Shown piece after piece: positions 36,178-45,484 of a DNA stretch of 64,000 bases (its first letter is position 1; each line of letters begins with the position of its first letter). The notes below the pieces were generated by a model. That model was not told the origin of the DNA. It did no database searches and was given only the letters and a program-made list of their open reading frames with translations. A program made the translations under genes and the position numbers. The DNA comes from Lachnospiraceae bacterium. GTDB lineage: Bacteria; Bacillota; Clostridia; Lachnospirales; Lachnospiraceae. Where the stretch lies: NCBI GenBank assembly GCA_022793195.1, contig JAAWCJ010000006.1, positions 1 through 64,000 on the forward strand. The letters are read 5' to 3'.

Positions 36178-36939
36178 ATGGCAAAAAAGATGATTTCCTG
36201 GAACGTAAACGGCATACGCGCCTGTGTGGCAAAGGGGTTTGAAGACTATTTTAAAAATGCGGATGCGGATATTTTCTGCATACAGGAGACAAAACTTCAG
36301 GCAGGACAGATCGACCTTGTCACAGAAGGATATGAACAGTACTGGAATTACGCGGAGAGAAAGGGATATTCAGGAACAGCTGTTTTCACAAAAGAAAAGC
36401 CCCTTTCTGTTTTTTATGGCATGGGGATCCCGGAACATGACAGGGAGGGCAGGGTTATTACATTGGAATACCCGGACTATTACTTTGTGACATGCTATAC
36501 GCCCAATTCCCAGAACGAGCTGGCCAGGCTTCCTTACCGGATGGAATGGGAGGATGCGTTTCTTGGCTACCTGAAGGGCCTGGAGGAGAGAAAACCGGTG
36601 ATATTCTGCGGGGATCTCAATGTGGCCCACAAAGAGATCGACCTTAAAAATCCCAAGACCAACCGGAAAAACGCAGGATTTACCGATGAGGAAAGGGAAA
36701 AGTTTACAGCGCTTCTGGAAGCTGGGTTTGTGGATACGTTCCGTTATTTTTACCCGGATAAAGAAGGGATTTATTCCTGGTGGTCTTACCGGTTTAGCGC
36801 CAGGGCAAAAAACGCCGGATGGCGTATTGATTATTTCTGCGTATCCAAAGAGCTGGAAGGGAAGCTTATGGATGCCGCCATCCACACGGAAGTCACAGGA
36901 TCCGACCATTGTCCTGTTGAGTTGGTGATCGGCTTATGA
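36178..36939 (+). CDS. xth: Exodeoxyribonuclease III (AP endonuclease)
   Basis: 253 residues from the ATG at 36178, with CGGAGG upstream. Endonuclease/exonuclease/phosphatase fold with [17 protein letters not shown] (metal glutamate), GDLNVAH, WWSYR and the catalytic end [11 protein letters not shown]. It repairs abasic sites. Its stop overlaps the start of the next gene by four bases. Confidence 0.96.
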   Translation: MAKKMISWNVNGIRACVAKGFEDYFKNADADIFCIQETKLQAGQIDLVTEGYEQYWNYAERKGYSGTAVFTKEKPLSVFYGMGIPEHDREGRVITLEYPDYYFVTCYTPNSQNELARLPYRMEWEDAFLGYLKGLEERKPVIFCGDLNVAHKEIDLKNPKTNRKNAGFTDEEREKFTALLEAGFVDTFRYFYPDKEGIYSWWSYRFSARAKNAGWRIDYFCVSKELEGKLMDAAIHTEVTGSDHCPVELVIGL

Positions 36940-38780
36940 ATCTTTTAACGATGGAACATTTGACAAAGTCTTATACGGAAAGACTTCTTTTTGACGACGC
37001 TTCATTTTCCCTGGAAACGGGGGATAAGGTGGGAATTATTGGAATCAATGGAACGGGAAAAAGTACGCTGTTGAAAATTGCGGCGGGGATTTCCGAACCA
37101 GATGAAGGAAGCGTTGTCCGGGGAAATGGGCTGGAATTTCGTTATTTGCCCCAGACACCGGTGTTTGACCAGGGAAGAACCGCCCTCGCCTGTGTGGTTT
37201 CAGGGCAAAAAACAGTTCAGGAAGCATGGGATGTGGAGAGCCAGGCAAAAACCATGTTAAATACCCTGAAAGTGCCGGATTTTTTACAGCCGGTGGGAGA
37301 GCTTTCCGGAGGCCAGAGAAAACGGGTAGCTTTGGCGAGCGTACTTTTATCCAAGGCAGATGTTCTGATTTTAGATGAACCCACCAATCATCTGGACAGT
37401 GAGATGGCCGGATGGCTAGAAGATTATTTGAAGCAGTTTCGGGGCGCTCTTGTGATGGTGACTCATGACCGTTATTTTTTGGACAGTGTCTGCAACCGGA
37501 TTGTGGAACTGGATAAGGGAAAGCTTTACAGTTATAGGGGAGGGTATTCCACTTTCCTTAAACTGAAAGCAGAGAGGGAGGCTTCCATCCAGGCAACGGA
37601 GCGGAAAAGGCAGAGCCTCCTTAAAACAGAGCTGGCCTGGATGATGCGCGGGGCCAGAGCCAGATCCACAAAGCAGAAAGCCCATATGAAACGGTTTGAG
37701 GAGCTTCGTGACAGGAAAGGGCCGGAGACAGACGGGGCTGTGGAAATCAGTTCCGTAAACAGCCGTTTGGGAAAAACCACGGTGGAACTTCATAACATCA
37801 GCAAAGCATATGGAGAAAAGCAGCTGATATGGGACTTTACGTACATTTTTTTGAAAAATGACCGCATAGGTATTGTAGGCGGCAATGGCTGTGGAAAATC
37901 CACACTGATGAAGATTATTATGGGAATAGAGGAAGCGGATGGGGGAGAGGTGGTCACCGGCCAGACCGTAAAGCTGGGATATTTTTCCCAGGAAAATGAG
38001 TTTATGGACCAAAGCCTCAAAGTCATTGATTATATCCGGGAAGTGGCGGAATACGTGGTGACAGAAGAGGGGAGCGTGAGCGCCTCCCGGATGCTGGAGC
38101 GTTTTTTGTTTCCTCCGGATCTTCAGTATACAGTGATTGGGCGGTTGTCGGGCGGAGAGAGGCGGAGGCTTTATCTCCTCCGGGTTTTAATGGAAGCGCC
38201 CAACGTATTGATTCTGGATGAGCCGACCAATGACCTGGATATTCGCACTTTGATGATTTTAGAGGATTATCTGGATCATTTTCCGGGAATTGTCATTGCT
38301 GTGTCCCATGACAGGTATTTTCTGGACCGGGTAGCAAGGTGCATCTTTGCTTTTGAGGAAAACGGAACTCTCCGCCAGTATGAGGGAGGTTATACTGATT
38401 ACGAGGCAGCTTTGGAACAGGCGAAGGAAGACTCAGGATGGAGAAAAGTACGTTCACAAACAGAATCTTTTCAAAAGGAAACGAAGGGGAAAGCTGCCGG
38501 CAGCTGGAAAAAGGAAAATGGAAACCATGCCAGGCGGCTGAAATTTACTTATCAGGAACAGAGGGATTTTGAGACCATCGAGGAGGAGATTCATCTTCTG
38601 GAAGAAGAAATTGAAAAAAAGGAAACAGCCATTGGAGAGGCCGCATCCGACTATAGCGCCCTGGGACGGCTGTTGGAAGAAAAGAATCATCTGGAATCAG
38701 CTTTGGAAGAAAAAATGGAGCGATGGGTATACCTGGAAGAGTTGGCGGCAAAAATTGAAGCAGGAGAGACAGAAGGATAA
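36936..38780 (+). CDS. ABC-F family ATPase, Uup-like
   Basis: 614 residues. Two intact ATPase domains: Walker [10 protein letters not shown] and GGNGCGKST, signatures LSGGQRKR and LSGGERRR, Walker B LDEPTN in each. A C-terminal coiled coil of about 75 residues, rich in E and K ([18 protein letters not shown]), resembles the Uup DNA/ribosome-binding tail. Likely a ribosome-associated ATPase. It overlaps xth by four bases, so the two are co-translated. Confidence 0.94.
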   Translation: MNLLTMEHLTKSYTERLLFDDASFSLETGDKVGIIGINGTGKSTLLKIAAGISEPDEGSVVRGNGLEFRYLPQTPVFDQGRTALACVVSGQKTVQEAWDVESQAKTMLNTLKVPDFLQPVGELSGGQRKRVALASVLLSKADVLILDEPTNHLDSEMAGWLEDYLKQFRGALVMVTHDRYFLDSVCNRIVELDKGKLYSYRGGYSTFLKLKAEREASIQATERKRQSLLKTELAWMMRGARARSTKQKAHMKRFEELRDRKGPETDGAVEISSVNSRLGKTTVELHNISKAYGEKQLIWDFTYIFLKNDRIGIVGGNGCGKSTLMKIIMGIEEADGGEVVTGQTVKLGYFSQENEFMDQSLKVIDYIREVAEYVVTEEGSVSASRMLERFLFPPDLQYTVIGRLSGGERRRLYLLRVLMEAPNVLILDEPTNDLDIRTLMILEDYLDHFPGIVIAVSHDRYFLDRVARCIFAFEENGTLRQYEGGYTDYEAALEQAKEDSGWRKVRSQTESFQKETKGKAAGSWKKENGNHARRLKFTYQEQRDFETIEEEIHLLEEEIEKKETAIGEAASDYSALGRLLEEKNHLESALEEKMERWVYLEELAAKIEAGETEG

Positions 38781-38810
38781 AGCTTTGACGTAAAGACAAG
38801 GAGGAACAGC

Positions 38811-40625
38811 GTGGGGAAAATAAAAGCAGAGGCATCAGGGGCCAGGCCGTTCCCGTTGGGAACGCAAGTGGAAGGTGGCCGTGTGTATATATCGTTTGCA
38901 TCAGAGCAGGAAGGGACAGCAAAGCTTCATTTATATAAAAAAGGCAGGGAAAAAGAGGCAGGGGTTTTTACATTTCCGAAAGAGGGCAGGTTGGGGAACA
39001 TAAGGTGTATGGTTCTTTCCGGCTTTGACCCGGACACTTATGAATACAGCCTTTCCATAGAAGGATGCCCGGTGGAAGATACTTGTGCGGCAGTAGTGAC
39101 AGGAAGGGAAAAATGGGGAGAAGCAGGGAAAGTGGTACGTTACGGCTTTTTGAAAGAAGCCTTTGACTGGGGGGAAGAGATACGCCCCTGTTATTCTTTT
39201 GAGGAAACCATTATTTACCGTCTCCATGTGAGGGGATTTACAAAACATCCCTCTTCCGGTGTGAAAAATAAGGGGACTTTCGGTGGCATTTTGGAAAAGC
39301 TTTCTTACTTAAAGACGCTTGGAATCACCATGGCAGAGCTTATGATCCCGGATGAATTCTGTGAGGGAGACGGCGGAAAGCTCAACTACTGGGGGTATGG
39401 CCCGGCATATTGTTTTGCGCCAAAAGCTTCTTACTGTGTGAAAGGCGGGCGGGAGAAAACGCCGGATATTCAGTTTAAGGAATTGGTAAAGACATTCCAT
39501 GAGAACGGCCTGGAGGTTTCCATAGAGCTTTATTTCGGGCCGGATATGGGGGTTCCGCTTCAGCTTGCCTGCCTTCGCCACTGGGTAAAAGAATATCATG
39601 TGGACGGAATTCATATTTCAGGGAACTTTGACGGACAGGCAGCGGCGGCAGATCCGGCTTTAGCCGGGGTGAAGCTGTTTGCAGAAGGGTTTGCCGGAGG
39701 AGAGATTCAAAAGAATCGCCATCTCGCCCGTTACCGGGATGACTTTCAGACAGATATGCGCCGCTTTTTAAAGGGAGATGAAGATATGCTTCATCCGGTG
39801 GCATATCAGATGAAAGAAAACGGTGGGGCTGTGGGCAAGGTGAATTTTCTGGCCAACACCAATGGATTTACCATGGCGGATATGGTCTCCTATGACAGAA
39901 AGCATAATGAGGCCAACGGAGAAAACGGAAAAGACGGTTCCGATTACAACTACAGCTGGAACTGCGGCATGGAAGGCCCTGTGAGAAAAAAGAAAATACT
40001 GGAGCTTCGGAAAAAGCAGCTTCGGAATGCCTGGGTGCTTCTGATGATGGCCCAGGGGATGCCCCTCATCCTGGCCGGGGACGAGTTTGGAAATTCCCAG
40101 GACGGAAACAACAATGCTTACTGCCAGGATAATCCTGTGGGCTGGGTAAACTGGAAGCATGGAAAAATGGGAGAGGATTTATTTTGTTTCGCCCGCCACA
40201 TGATTCAGTTCAGAAAGTCCCATCCCATGCTCCATAAAGAAGGGGGCCTTAAAGGAATGGATTATCTGGGGGTGGGATGCCCTGACTTTTCCCTTCACGG
40301 GGAATCTCCATGGTATCCGCAGTACGAAGCCTACAGGCGGCAGTTGGGGCTTTATTATAGCGGGAAGTTTGGAGGGGACAGTGATATTTACCTGATGCTC
40401 AATATGCATTGGGAGCCTCATTCTTTTTCGGTTCCCCACACAGACGGGAAATGGTATCTGGCTGTCTATACGGCCAGGGAAGAGAATAATGGGATTTTTG
40501 AAGAGCCGGAACTTCTTGAAAACCAGGAAAGTTTTGAAATGGAAGCGAGAAGTATCGCAGTGCTTCTTTCTGTGGAGGAAAAGAGAGAGGAGAAGAAAAC
40601 GGCATGGAGCAAAAAAAAGGCTTAA
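38811..40625 (+). CDS. GlgX-like GH13 protein, probable pseudoenzyme
   Basis: 604 residues starting at GTG with AAGGAGG upstream. The layout is that of a bacterial isoamylase/debranching enzyme: an N-terminal beta-sandwich (about 1-125), a (beta/alpha)8 barrel beginning YRLHVRGFTKHPSSG and ending NSQDGNNNAYCQDNPVGWVNW, and a C-terminal beta domain. The GH13 catalytic regions are altered: region I reads VSIELYFG (236-243) without Asp or His; region II DGIHIS (265-270) has Ser270 at the nucleophile position; region IV ANTNGF (348-353) has lost the His-Asp pair. Only Glu292 of region III (AEGF) remains. It may bind glycogen-like glucans without cutting them. Confidence 0.85.
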   Translation: MGKIKAEASGARPFPLGTQVEGGRVYISFASEQEGTAKLHLYKKGREKEAGVFTFPKEGRLGNIRCMVLSGFDPDTYEYSLSIEGCPVEDTCAAVVTGREKWGEAGKVVRYGFLKEAFDWGEEIRPCYSFEETIIYRLHVRGFTKHPSSGVKNKGTFGGILEKLSYLKTLGITMAELMIPDEFCEGDGGKLNYWGYGPAYCFAPKASYCVKGGREKTPDIQFKELVKTFHENGLEVSIELYFGPDMGVPLQLACLRHWVKEYHVDGIHISGNFDGQAAAADPALAGVKLFAEGFAGGEIQKNRHLARYRDDFQTDMRRFLKGDEDMLHPVAYQMKENGGAVGKVNFLANTNGFTMADMVSYDRKHNEANGENGKDGSDYNYSWNCGMEGPVRKKKILELRKKQLRNAWVLLMMAQGMPLILAGDEFGNSQDGNNNAYCQDNPVGWVNWKHGKMGEDLFCFARHMIQFRKSHPMLHKEGGLKGMDYLGVGCPDFSLHGESPWYPQYEAYRRQLGLYYSGKFGGDSDIYLMLNMHWEPHSFSVPHTDGKWYLAVYTAREENNGIFEEPELLENQESFEMEARSIAVLLSVEEKREEKKTAWSKKKA

Positions 40626-41311
40626 GTGGTATGACGCTCAAATGGATTGCCATTGTCACCATGTTGATTGATCATTTGGGAATTGTGCTTACGTATACTG
40701 TACCGGAGCTGGTTTGGAAAAGTATGCGTATCATCGGGCGGATGGCATTTCCGATTTTCTGCTTCCTTCTGGTGGAGGGGTTTTATCATACCCGCGACAT
40801 AAAAAAATATCTGGTTCGTCTGGGGATTTTTGCTTTGCTTTCTGAAGTGCCGTTTGATTTGATGATTTCCTGGCAGGCGTGGTATCCTGAATATCAGAAT
40901 GTGTTTTTTACATTGCTGATCGGCCTTTTCCTTTTGTATTTGTATAATTGGTTTCTGGCCAATGTACAGCCTATTTATGCCATTATGGGCCTGGTTTCCA
41001 TGCTGTGCCTGGCTTATCTCATAAAATGTGATTACGGCGCGGAAGGCGTACTGATGATTTATTTGTTTTTCCTGTTCCGGTTCCGCCCGGCGGGCATGTA
41101 CATAAGCGTGGGACTTGTCATGGCGCTCATGGGAGGCATTGAGATTTTTGCAGTGGCTTCTTTTCTTCCCATTGCTCTTTACAACGGGGAAAAAGGTGGA
41201 AAAGCAGTGGAAAGCAGGAAAAGAGGGCTGTTTCAGAAATATTTTTTCTATTTCTTCTACCCGGTTCATATCCTTCTCCTGACCGGGCTTCGATACCTGC
41301 TGTATGTATAA
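40604..41311 (+). CDS. TraX family membrane protein
   Basis: 235 residues, about seven membrane helices. The TraX signature LKWIAIVTMLIDHLGIVL and RIIGRMAFPIFCFLLVEGFYHTRD occurs at the start. TraX in F plasmids acetylates pilin; chromosomal homologues are related to acyltransferase-3 proteins and their substrate is unknown. Its start lies 22 bases inside the GH13-like gene, so translation is likely coupled. It is the last rightward gene before a palindromic element. Confidence 0.88.
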   Translation: MEQKKGLSGMTLKWIAIVTMLIDHLGIVLTYTVPELVWKSMRIIGRMAFPIFCFLLVEGFYHTRDIKKYLVRLGIFALLSEVPFDLMISWQAWYPEYQNVFFTLLIGLFLLYLYNWFLANVQPIYAIMGLVSMLCLAYLIKCDYGAEGVLMIYLFFLFRFRPAGMYISVGLVMALMGGIEIFAVASFLPIALYNGEKGGKAVESRKRGLFQKYFFYFFYPVHILLLTGLRYLLYV

Positions 41312-41321
41312 GCGTCAATCC

Positions 41322-41669
41322 AAAAAGGGGCTGTCACAAAATATAAACGCCTCTAATGTTTATACTTGCCCGATATGCCCTGCTGTCGCTGCTTTTGTCC
41401 ACGTTGATTTTTTGGTTTTGTTGCGCCACCTTTTGCCGTCTGCCATCGCTTCCTATAGAAAATGGTCAGCGAGACAGACGCCGCTAGGCAAAGCACTAAA
41501 GCGCGAAAATACCTTGCTAAGTGCTTTGCATGTATCGCACGTAAGCGCCTAAACTACAGGCGCTAAGTGCTCATAACGACCTCACAAAACCTGCAAAATC
41601 TGCCTATTGGACGCAAGCAGCGACAGCAGGGCATATCTAAATACAGATATTTTGTAACAGCCCCTTTTT
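41322..41669. repeat. Palindromic interspersed element, copy 2 (348 bp)
   Basis: Terminal inverted repeats of 23 bp at 41322-41344 and 41647-41669 have one mismatch. A perfect 23-bp inner inverted repeat lies at 41372-41394 and 41615-41637. The core between them matches the reverse complement of the element at 31702-31963 over most of its length, with an added stretch of about 80 bases at 41487-41567. The element separates convergent genes and ends in A and T runs that could terminate transcription on both strands. Confidence 0.85.
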
Positions 41670-41673
41670 CGAT

Positions 41674-42153
41674 TTACTCAGGATAGATGAGGCGCTCGTC
41701 GCCGATATTTTCCAAAACTTCTCTGAGATAGCGGTCAGCCAGATAATTGGCCATGGGCAGGTTCATATCCAGATAGTTTCCGCAGTCCCTGGCTCTGGCC
41801 CCAGGTACTTCACTGCTAAAATCCCGGATAAACGTAAACAATTCTTTCATCAGGGGGACAATGTCTTTTGATTCGTAATCCCCGGCCAGCAGAAGATAGC
41901 AGCCGGTCCTGCAGCCCATGGGACCGAAGTAGACGGTCTTGTCTCCATATACGGGATGGTTGCGAAGGAAAGTGGCTGCCAGATGTTCGATGGTATGAAG
42001 TTCTGCCGTATTCATAACCGGTTCATAATTGGGACGGGTCATGCGGATATCAAATGTGGTGACAATGCCGTCCCCTACATGGTCTTTTCGGGACACATAC
42101 AGTCCAGGCAGTAAAGACAGGTGATTTACAGTAAAACTGGCGATTTTCTTCAT
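41674..42153 (-). CDS. luxS: S-ribosylhomocysteine lyase
   Basis: 159 residues. Zinc ligands His53 and His57 in HTIEH and Cys124 in RDCGN are present, together with Cys85-region MGCRTGCYL. It converts S-ribosylhomocysteine to homocysteine and the precursor of autoinducer-2 in the activated methyl cycle. It is monocistronic here and divergent from trpS; no methyl-cycle partner gene is nearby. Confidence 0.97.
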   Translation of the reverse strand: MKKIASFTVNHLSLLPGLYVSRKDHVGDGIVTTFDIRMTRPNYEPVMNTAELHTIEHLAATFLRNHPVYGDKTVYFGPMGCRTGCYLLLAGDYESKDIVPLMKELFTFIRDFSSEVPGARARDCGNYLDMNLPMANYLADRYLREVLENIGDERLIYPE

Positions 42154-42259
42154 GGCTAAAGTAGTCCTTTCTCATAATTTGAGGGAAAGAAATTTCCCTT
42201 TTTCAGTATATCGGAAGAGAAGAAGAAGAGCAAGAGGAAATGGGGAAAAGCTCCTTTTG

Positions 42260-42288
42260 TTGACAGTAAAAGCCAGGAAGGTTATACT
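42260..42288 (+). promoter_or_regulatory. Sigma-A promoter of trpS
   Basis: TTGACA at 42260-42265, 17 bases, TATACT at 42283-42288. The leader of about 95 bases has two copies of the self-complementary CCTGCAGG (42299-42306 and 42335-42342). No T-box and no tryptophan-rich leader peptide are seen. Confidence 0.75.
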
Positions 42289-42391
42289 AAAAGTCGAGCC
42301 TGCAGGAGTCTTTATGTCCAGGAAAGAAGCAAGACCTGCAGGGGCATATGGAAATGAATTAAAAAAATAAACATTTATAAGGAGAAATAAA

Positions 42392-43399
42392 ATGTTAGAC
42401 GGAAAAAAGACCTTATTCAGCGGCATGCAGGCGACCGGGAATCTTACTCTGGGAAATTATCTGGGAGCCCTTAAAAACTGGGTGGCAATCAGTGATGAAT
42501 ACAACTGTTTTTATAGCGTGGTGGATATGCATTCCATTACGGTACGCCAGGATCCGGCAACCCTCAGGAAAAGGGCCAGAATCCTTTTGACTCTTTATCT
42601 GGCAGCAGGCCTTGACCCGGAAAAAAACTGCATTTATTATCAGTCCCACGTATCGGCCCATGCGGAACTGGCATGGATTTTAAATTGCTTTACCTATATG
42701 GGCGAGTTAAACAGGATGACCCAATTCAAAGATAAATCAGCGAAACACGCCGACAATATCAATGCGGGGCTGTTTACTTATCCTGTACTGATGGCGGCGG
42801 ACATCCTTCTTTACCAGGCGGATGTGGTTCCGGTGGGCATTGACCAGATGCAGCATTTGGAGATTGCCAGGGATATTGCAGGACGGTTCAATTCCATTTA
42901 CGGGGATGTATTTACGATTCCGGAAGTATATTTGGGAAAAGTGGGGGCGAAAATCATGAGCCTCCAGGATCCTGCGAAAAAAATGTCCAAATCAGATGAG
43001 AATCCCAATGGGAGTATTTATCTGATGGATGATAAAGATACCATCATGAGAAAGTGCAAGAGGGCTGTGACAGATTCTGTGGGTATGATCCGCTATAGCG
43101 ATGACCAGCCGGGGGTTAAAAATTTGATTGAAATTTATCGTGCATGTACAGGGAAAAGCGCTGATGAAGTGGTAAAAGAATTTGACGGGAAAGGCTATGG
43201 CGATTTTAAGACAGCTGTGGGGGAAGCTGTGGCGGCTGTGCTCATGCCCCTCCAGGAAGAGCAGGCCAGGCTGATCGCCGATAAAGCATACATTGACGGG
43301 ATTATTAAAGAAAACGCAGAAAAAGCGGGATATTATGCAAATAAAACGCTGCGGAAGGTGCAAAAGAAGATTGGATTTCCGGAGCGGGTACGCCAGTAA
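42392..43399 (+). CDS. trpS: Tryptophanyl-tRNA synthetase
   Basis: 335 residues. Class I synthetase with the HIGH-like signature TGNLTLGNYLGAL and the KMSKS loop as KKMSKSDENP. VGIDQMQHLEIARDIA is the conserved middle region. It charges tRNA-Trp. A GGAG lies 9 bases before the ATG, and a good promoter is seen at 42260-42288. Confidence 0.97.
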   Translation: MLDGKKTLFSGMQATGNLTLGNYLGALKNWVAISDEYNCFYSVVDMHSITVRQDPATLRKRARILLTLYLAAGLDPEKNCIYYQSHVSAHAELAWILNCFTYMGELNRMTQFKDKSAKHADNINAGLFTYPVLMAADILLYQADVVPVGIDQMQHLEIARDIAGRFNSIYGDVFTIPEVYLGKVGAKIMSLQDPAKKMSKSDENPNGSIYLMDDKDTIMRKCKRAVTDSVGMIRYSDDQPGVKNLIEIYRACTGKSADEVVKEFDGKGYGDFKTAVGEAVAAVLMPLQEEQARLIADKAYIDGIIKENAEKAGYYANKTLRKVQKKIGFPERVRQ

Positions 43400-43417
43400 G
43401 GGCAGGAGGAGGAAATA

Positions 43418-44302
43418 ATGAAGCTTGTTACGTATCTGTACGAGGGAACGGAGGCAGCAGGTGTGGTATCGCCGGATGGAACAAAAGTATATCCGGCAAA
43501 GGCGCTGGGGTTTGACTGTGAAAATATGAATGGCCTGATTGACCTTCTGGCGAAGAAAGGGCGGGAAGCTCTTTCGGAGGCTGTGAAATCAGGCTGTAAA
43601 AATGCGCTTTCTGTGGAGCAGGTGGAGTTTCTGGCGCCCATTCCTGAACCGAAGCAGGATATGATCTGCCTGGGGATCAATTACATGGATCATGCAGAGG
43701 AATCGGCCCGTTATCAAAAAGAGACGTTTGGTGGGGAACGGCCTTATGCCGTTTATTTCTCCAAAAGGATTGGGGAGGCGGTGGCTCCCGGCGGATGGAT
43801 TAACGGCCATTTCGATATGGTAGAGCGGCTGGACTATGAGGCAGAATTGGCAGTGGTGATCGGAAAAGAAGCAAAGGGCGTGTTGGCAGAAGAAGCGGCA
43901 GACTATGTCCTGGGTTATACCATCATCAATGATGTCAGTGCAAGGCAGATTCAGACACGCCATAAGCAGTGGTATTTTGGAAAAAGCCTGGATGGATTTA
44001 CCCCCATGGGCCCCTGGATTGTGACGGAAGATGAGTTTCCTTTCCCTCCCAAATTGTCTATCCAGTCAAAGGTCAATGGAGAATTACGTCAGGATAGTAA
44101 TACAGGCCTTCTGATTTTCGGTATTCCCCACGTGATCCAGGAACTTTCCAAAGGGATGACCCTGAAGGCAGGGACTGTTATTGCCATGGGGACACCTGCA
44201 GGTGTGGGGATGGGGTTTGACCCGCCCAGATTTTTGAAGGCCGGCGATCAGGTGGAATGTATCATCGAAGGAATCGGAACACTGAAAAACACAGTCAGAT
44301 AA
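43418..44302 (+). CDS. Fumarylacetoacetate hydrolase family protein
   Basis: 294 residues. The FAH fold is shown by MICLGINYMDHAEES, the metal ligands in DYEAELAVVIGKEAK and the VLGYTIINDVSARQ and GTPAGVGMGFDPPRFLKAGDQVE motifs. Such enzymes hydrolyse or decarboxylate 2-oxo acids, for example acylpyruvates or oxaloacetate; the substrate is not clear from the context. It is 18 bases after trpS and 17 before a GNAT gene. Confidence 0.92.
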   Translation: MKLVTYLYEGTEAAGVVSPDGTKVYPAKALGFDCENMNGLIDLLAKKGREALSEAVKSGCKNALSVEQVEFLAPIPEPKQDMICLGINYMDHAEESARYQKETFGGERPYAVYFSKRIGEAVAPGGWINGHFDMVERLDYEAELAVVIGKEAKGVLAEEAADYVLGYTIINDVSARQIQTRHKQWYFGKSLDGFTPMGPWIVTEDEFPFPPKLSIQSKVNGELRQDSNTGLLIFGIPHVIQELSKGMTLKAGTVIAMGTPAGVGMGFDPPRFLKAGDQVECIIEGIGTLKNTVR

Positions 44303-44319
44303 AAGCGGCGGGGAGAATT

Positions 44320-44751
44320 ATGGCAGAGCTGGAGCTTAGAGAAAATGTCATTGATGTGGATACTTACCTGAAGCTTCGGGCTTCGGTGGGATGGAAAAAG
44401 CTTACCAGGGCGCAGGCCATGGCGGCCCTTGAAAATAGCCTGTATACGGTTGGCCTTTATATTGCGGACCAGCCGGTGGGGATGGGTAGGCTGGTGGGAG
44501 ATGGGGCTGTTATCTGTTATATTCAGGACTTGATCGTCCATCCAAATGCCCAGGGCATGGGAGTAGGCCATATGCTCATGGAGAGGCTGATTGCTTATGT
44601 GGATTCCCTCACGGAGGAGGGGACAGAAATGATGCTGGATTTGATGTGCGCAAAAGGCCGGGAAGAGTTCTACAGCCACCACGGATTCTTAGCACGGCCT
44701 ACCGCCAATCTGGGTCCTGGCATGATCCGGTATCTGGACAAGAGAAAATGA
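44320..44751 (+). CDS. GNAT family N-acetyltransferase
   Basis: 143 residues from the ATG at 44320 with GGGGAGA upstream; a longer frame opens at 44257 inside the previous gene. The acetyl-CoA motif A reads IQDLIVHPNAQGMGVGHMLM and the family B segment LMCAKGREEFYSHHGF. Substrate unknown. The AVICYIQDL and MIRYLDK parts resemble small-molecule or aminoglycoside-like acetyltransferases of clostridia. Confidence 0.9.
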   Translation: MAELELRENVIDVDTYLKLRASVGWKKLTRAQAMAALENSLYTVGLYIADQPVGMGRLVGDGAVICYIQDLIVHPNAQGMGVGHMLMERLIAYVDSLTEEGTEMMLDLMCAKGREEFYSHHGFLARPTANLGPGMIRYLDKRK

Positions 44752-44790
44752 AATCCTGAAATAGTTCAATTCCGTAAATCTGTGTCTTTC

Positions 44791-44940
44791 GGGAAAAATC
44801 CGATTCTGTCCAGGGAAAAACCGTTCAAAAACCGCCGGTACTTGAAATTTTCAAATGTTAATGCAGAAAATTTCTTAGTACCGCTGCGAGTCTTTGAGAG
44901 CGAAAGCGTGTTTTTACCGGACAGAACCGGATTTTTCCTG
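44791..44940. repeat. 150-bp nested palindromic element
   Basis: Outer arms of about 33 bases (44791-44823 and 44908-44940) pair with a few mismatches; inner arms CCGGTACTTG.. (44835-44852) and ..TTAGTACCG (44866-44883) form a second stem. It lies between convergent GNAT and FMN-binding-like genes. Sequence differs from the elements at 31702 and 41322. No coding frame is present. It can act as a two-way terminator or be another dispersed repeat family. Confidence 0.65.
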
Positions 44941-44956
44941 AAAAACCTTTTGTTTT

Positions 44957-45397
44957 TTACTTTTCCACTTCCGCTTTTTTCAGTGCGTTTCCGATGGCTT
45001 CTGTCAGGGCCATGGAGGTATATTGAGTGCTTTCATCATAAGAAAGGCCGGAGATTCCCTGGTTTTCGATGACCTGCGCGGCCAGGTTTTCCATGGAAGG
45101 GGCCATTAAGGGGTACATAGCGGCCACATCTTCTTCCAGATTGACAAAGCGCACAGATTTTATGTACTCGGAATCCACAACCACTTCCACGTCAATGGCC
45201 TGATTATTCAGGGAAAGGGCCGACGTATAAACACCGGGGGTATATTTGGCAGGATCTGCACTCACCTTTGTTGTTTTATTTTTTGGTGCGAACATAAAAA
45301 TAAGAAGGATGATAAGCAGAATACCCATGGCCACAAAAATACCGGTATAAATCAGCTCTTTCATGCGTAGTACAACAATTTTTGTTTTGGAACTCAT
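44957..45397 (-). CDS. Membrane-anchored FMN-binding-domain-like protein
   Basis: 146 residues from the ATG at 45397, with TTGGAGAG upstream; a longer frame to 45466 lacks a ribosome binding site. One membrane helix (about 16-36) is followed by an outer domain with YTPGVYTSALSLNNQAIDVEVVVDSEYIKSVRFVN, which resembles the repeat unit of FMN_bind domains. The serine/threonine that takes covalent FMN cannot be placed with certainty. The assignment is by pattern only. It is divergent from the alarmone synthetase gene. Confidence 0.6.
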   Translation of the reverse strand: MSSKTKIVVLRMKELIYTGIFVAMGILLIILLIFMFAPKNKTTKVSADPAKYTPGVYTSALSLNNQAIDVEVVVDSEYIKSVRFVNLEEDVAAMYPLMAPSMENLAAQVIENQGISGLSYDESTQYTSMALTEAIGNALKKAEVEK

Positions 45398-45472
45398 AAT
45401 ACGGCTCTCCAATGTTCTTTGTACAGAATATGAGGAAAGAAATGGAAGTATGCAGAGGTTGCACAAGATTCC

Positions 45473-45484
45473 GAAAGCGCTTTC
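45473..45484. promoter_or_regulatory. cre-like 12-bp palindrome between divergent genes
   Basis: GAAAGCGCTTTC is a perfect palindrome and matches the core of catabolite-responsive elements bound by CcpA. It lies 21 bases upstream of a TATAAT at 45505-45510 and about 75 bases before each of the two divergent start codons (45397 and 45560). Confidence 0.4.

Noticed and set aside
42152-42370. 72-codon rightward frame between luxS and trpS
   Set aside because: It spans the trpS promoter, lacks a ribosome binding site and is composed mainly of R and K without pattern.
42154-42391. T-box or tryptophan attenuator for trpS
   Set aside because: No AGGGTGGNACCGCG-like motif, no antiterminator/terminator pair and no leader peptide with tryptophan codons.
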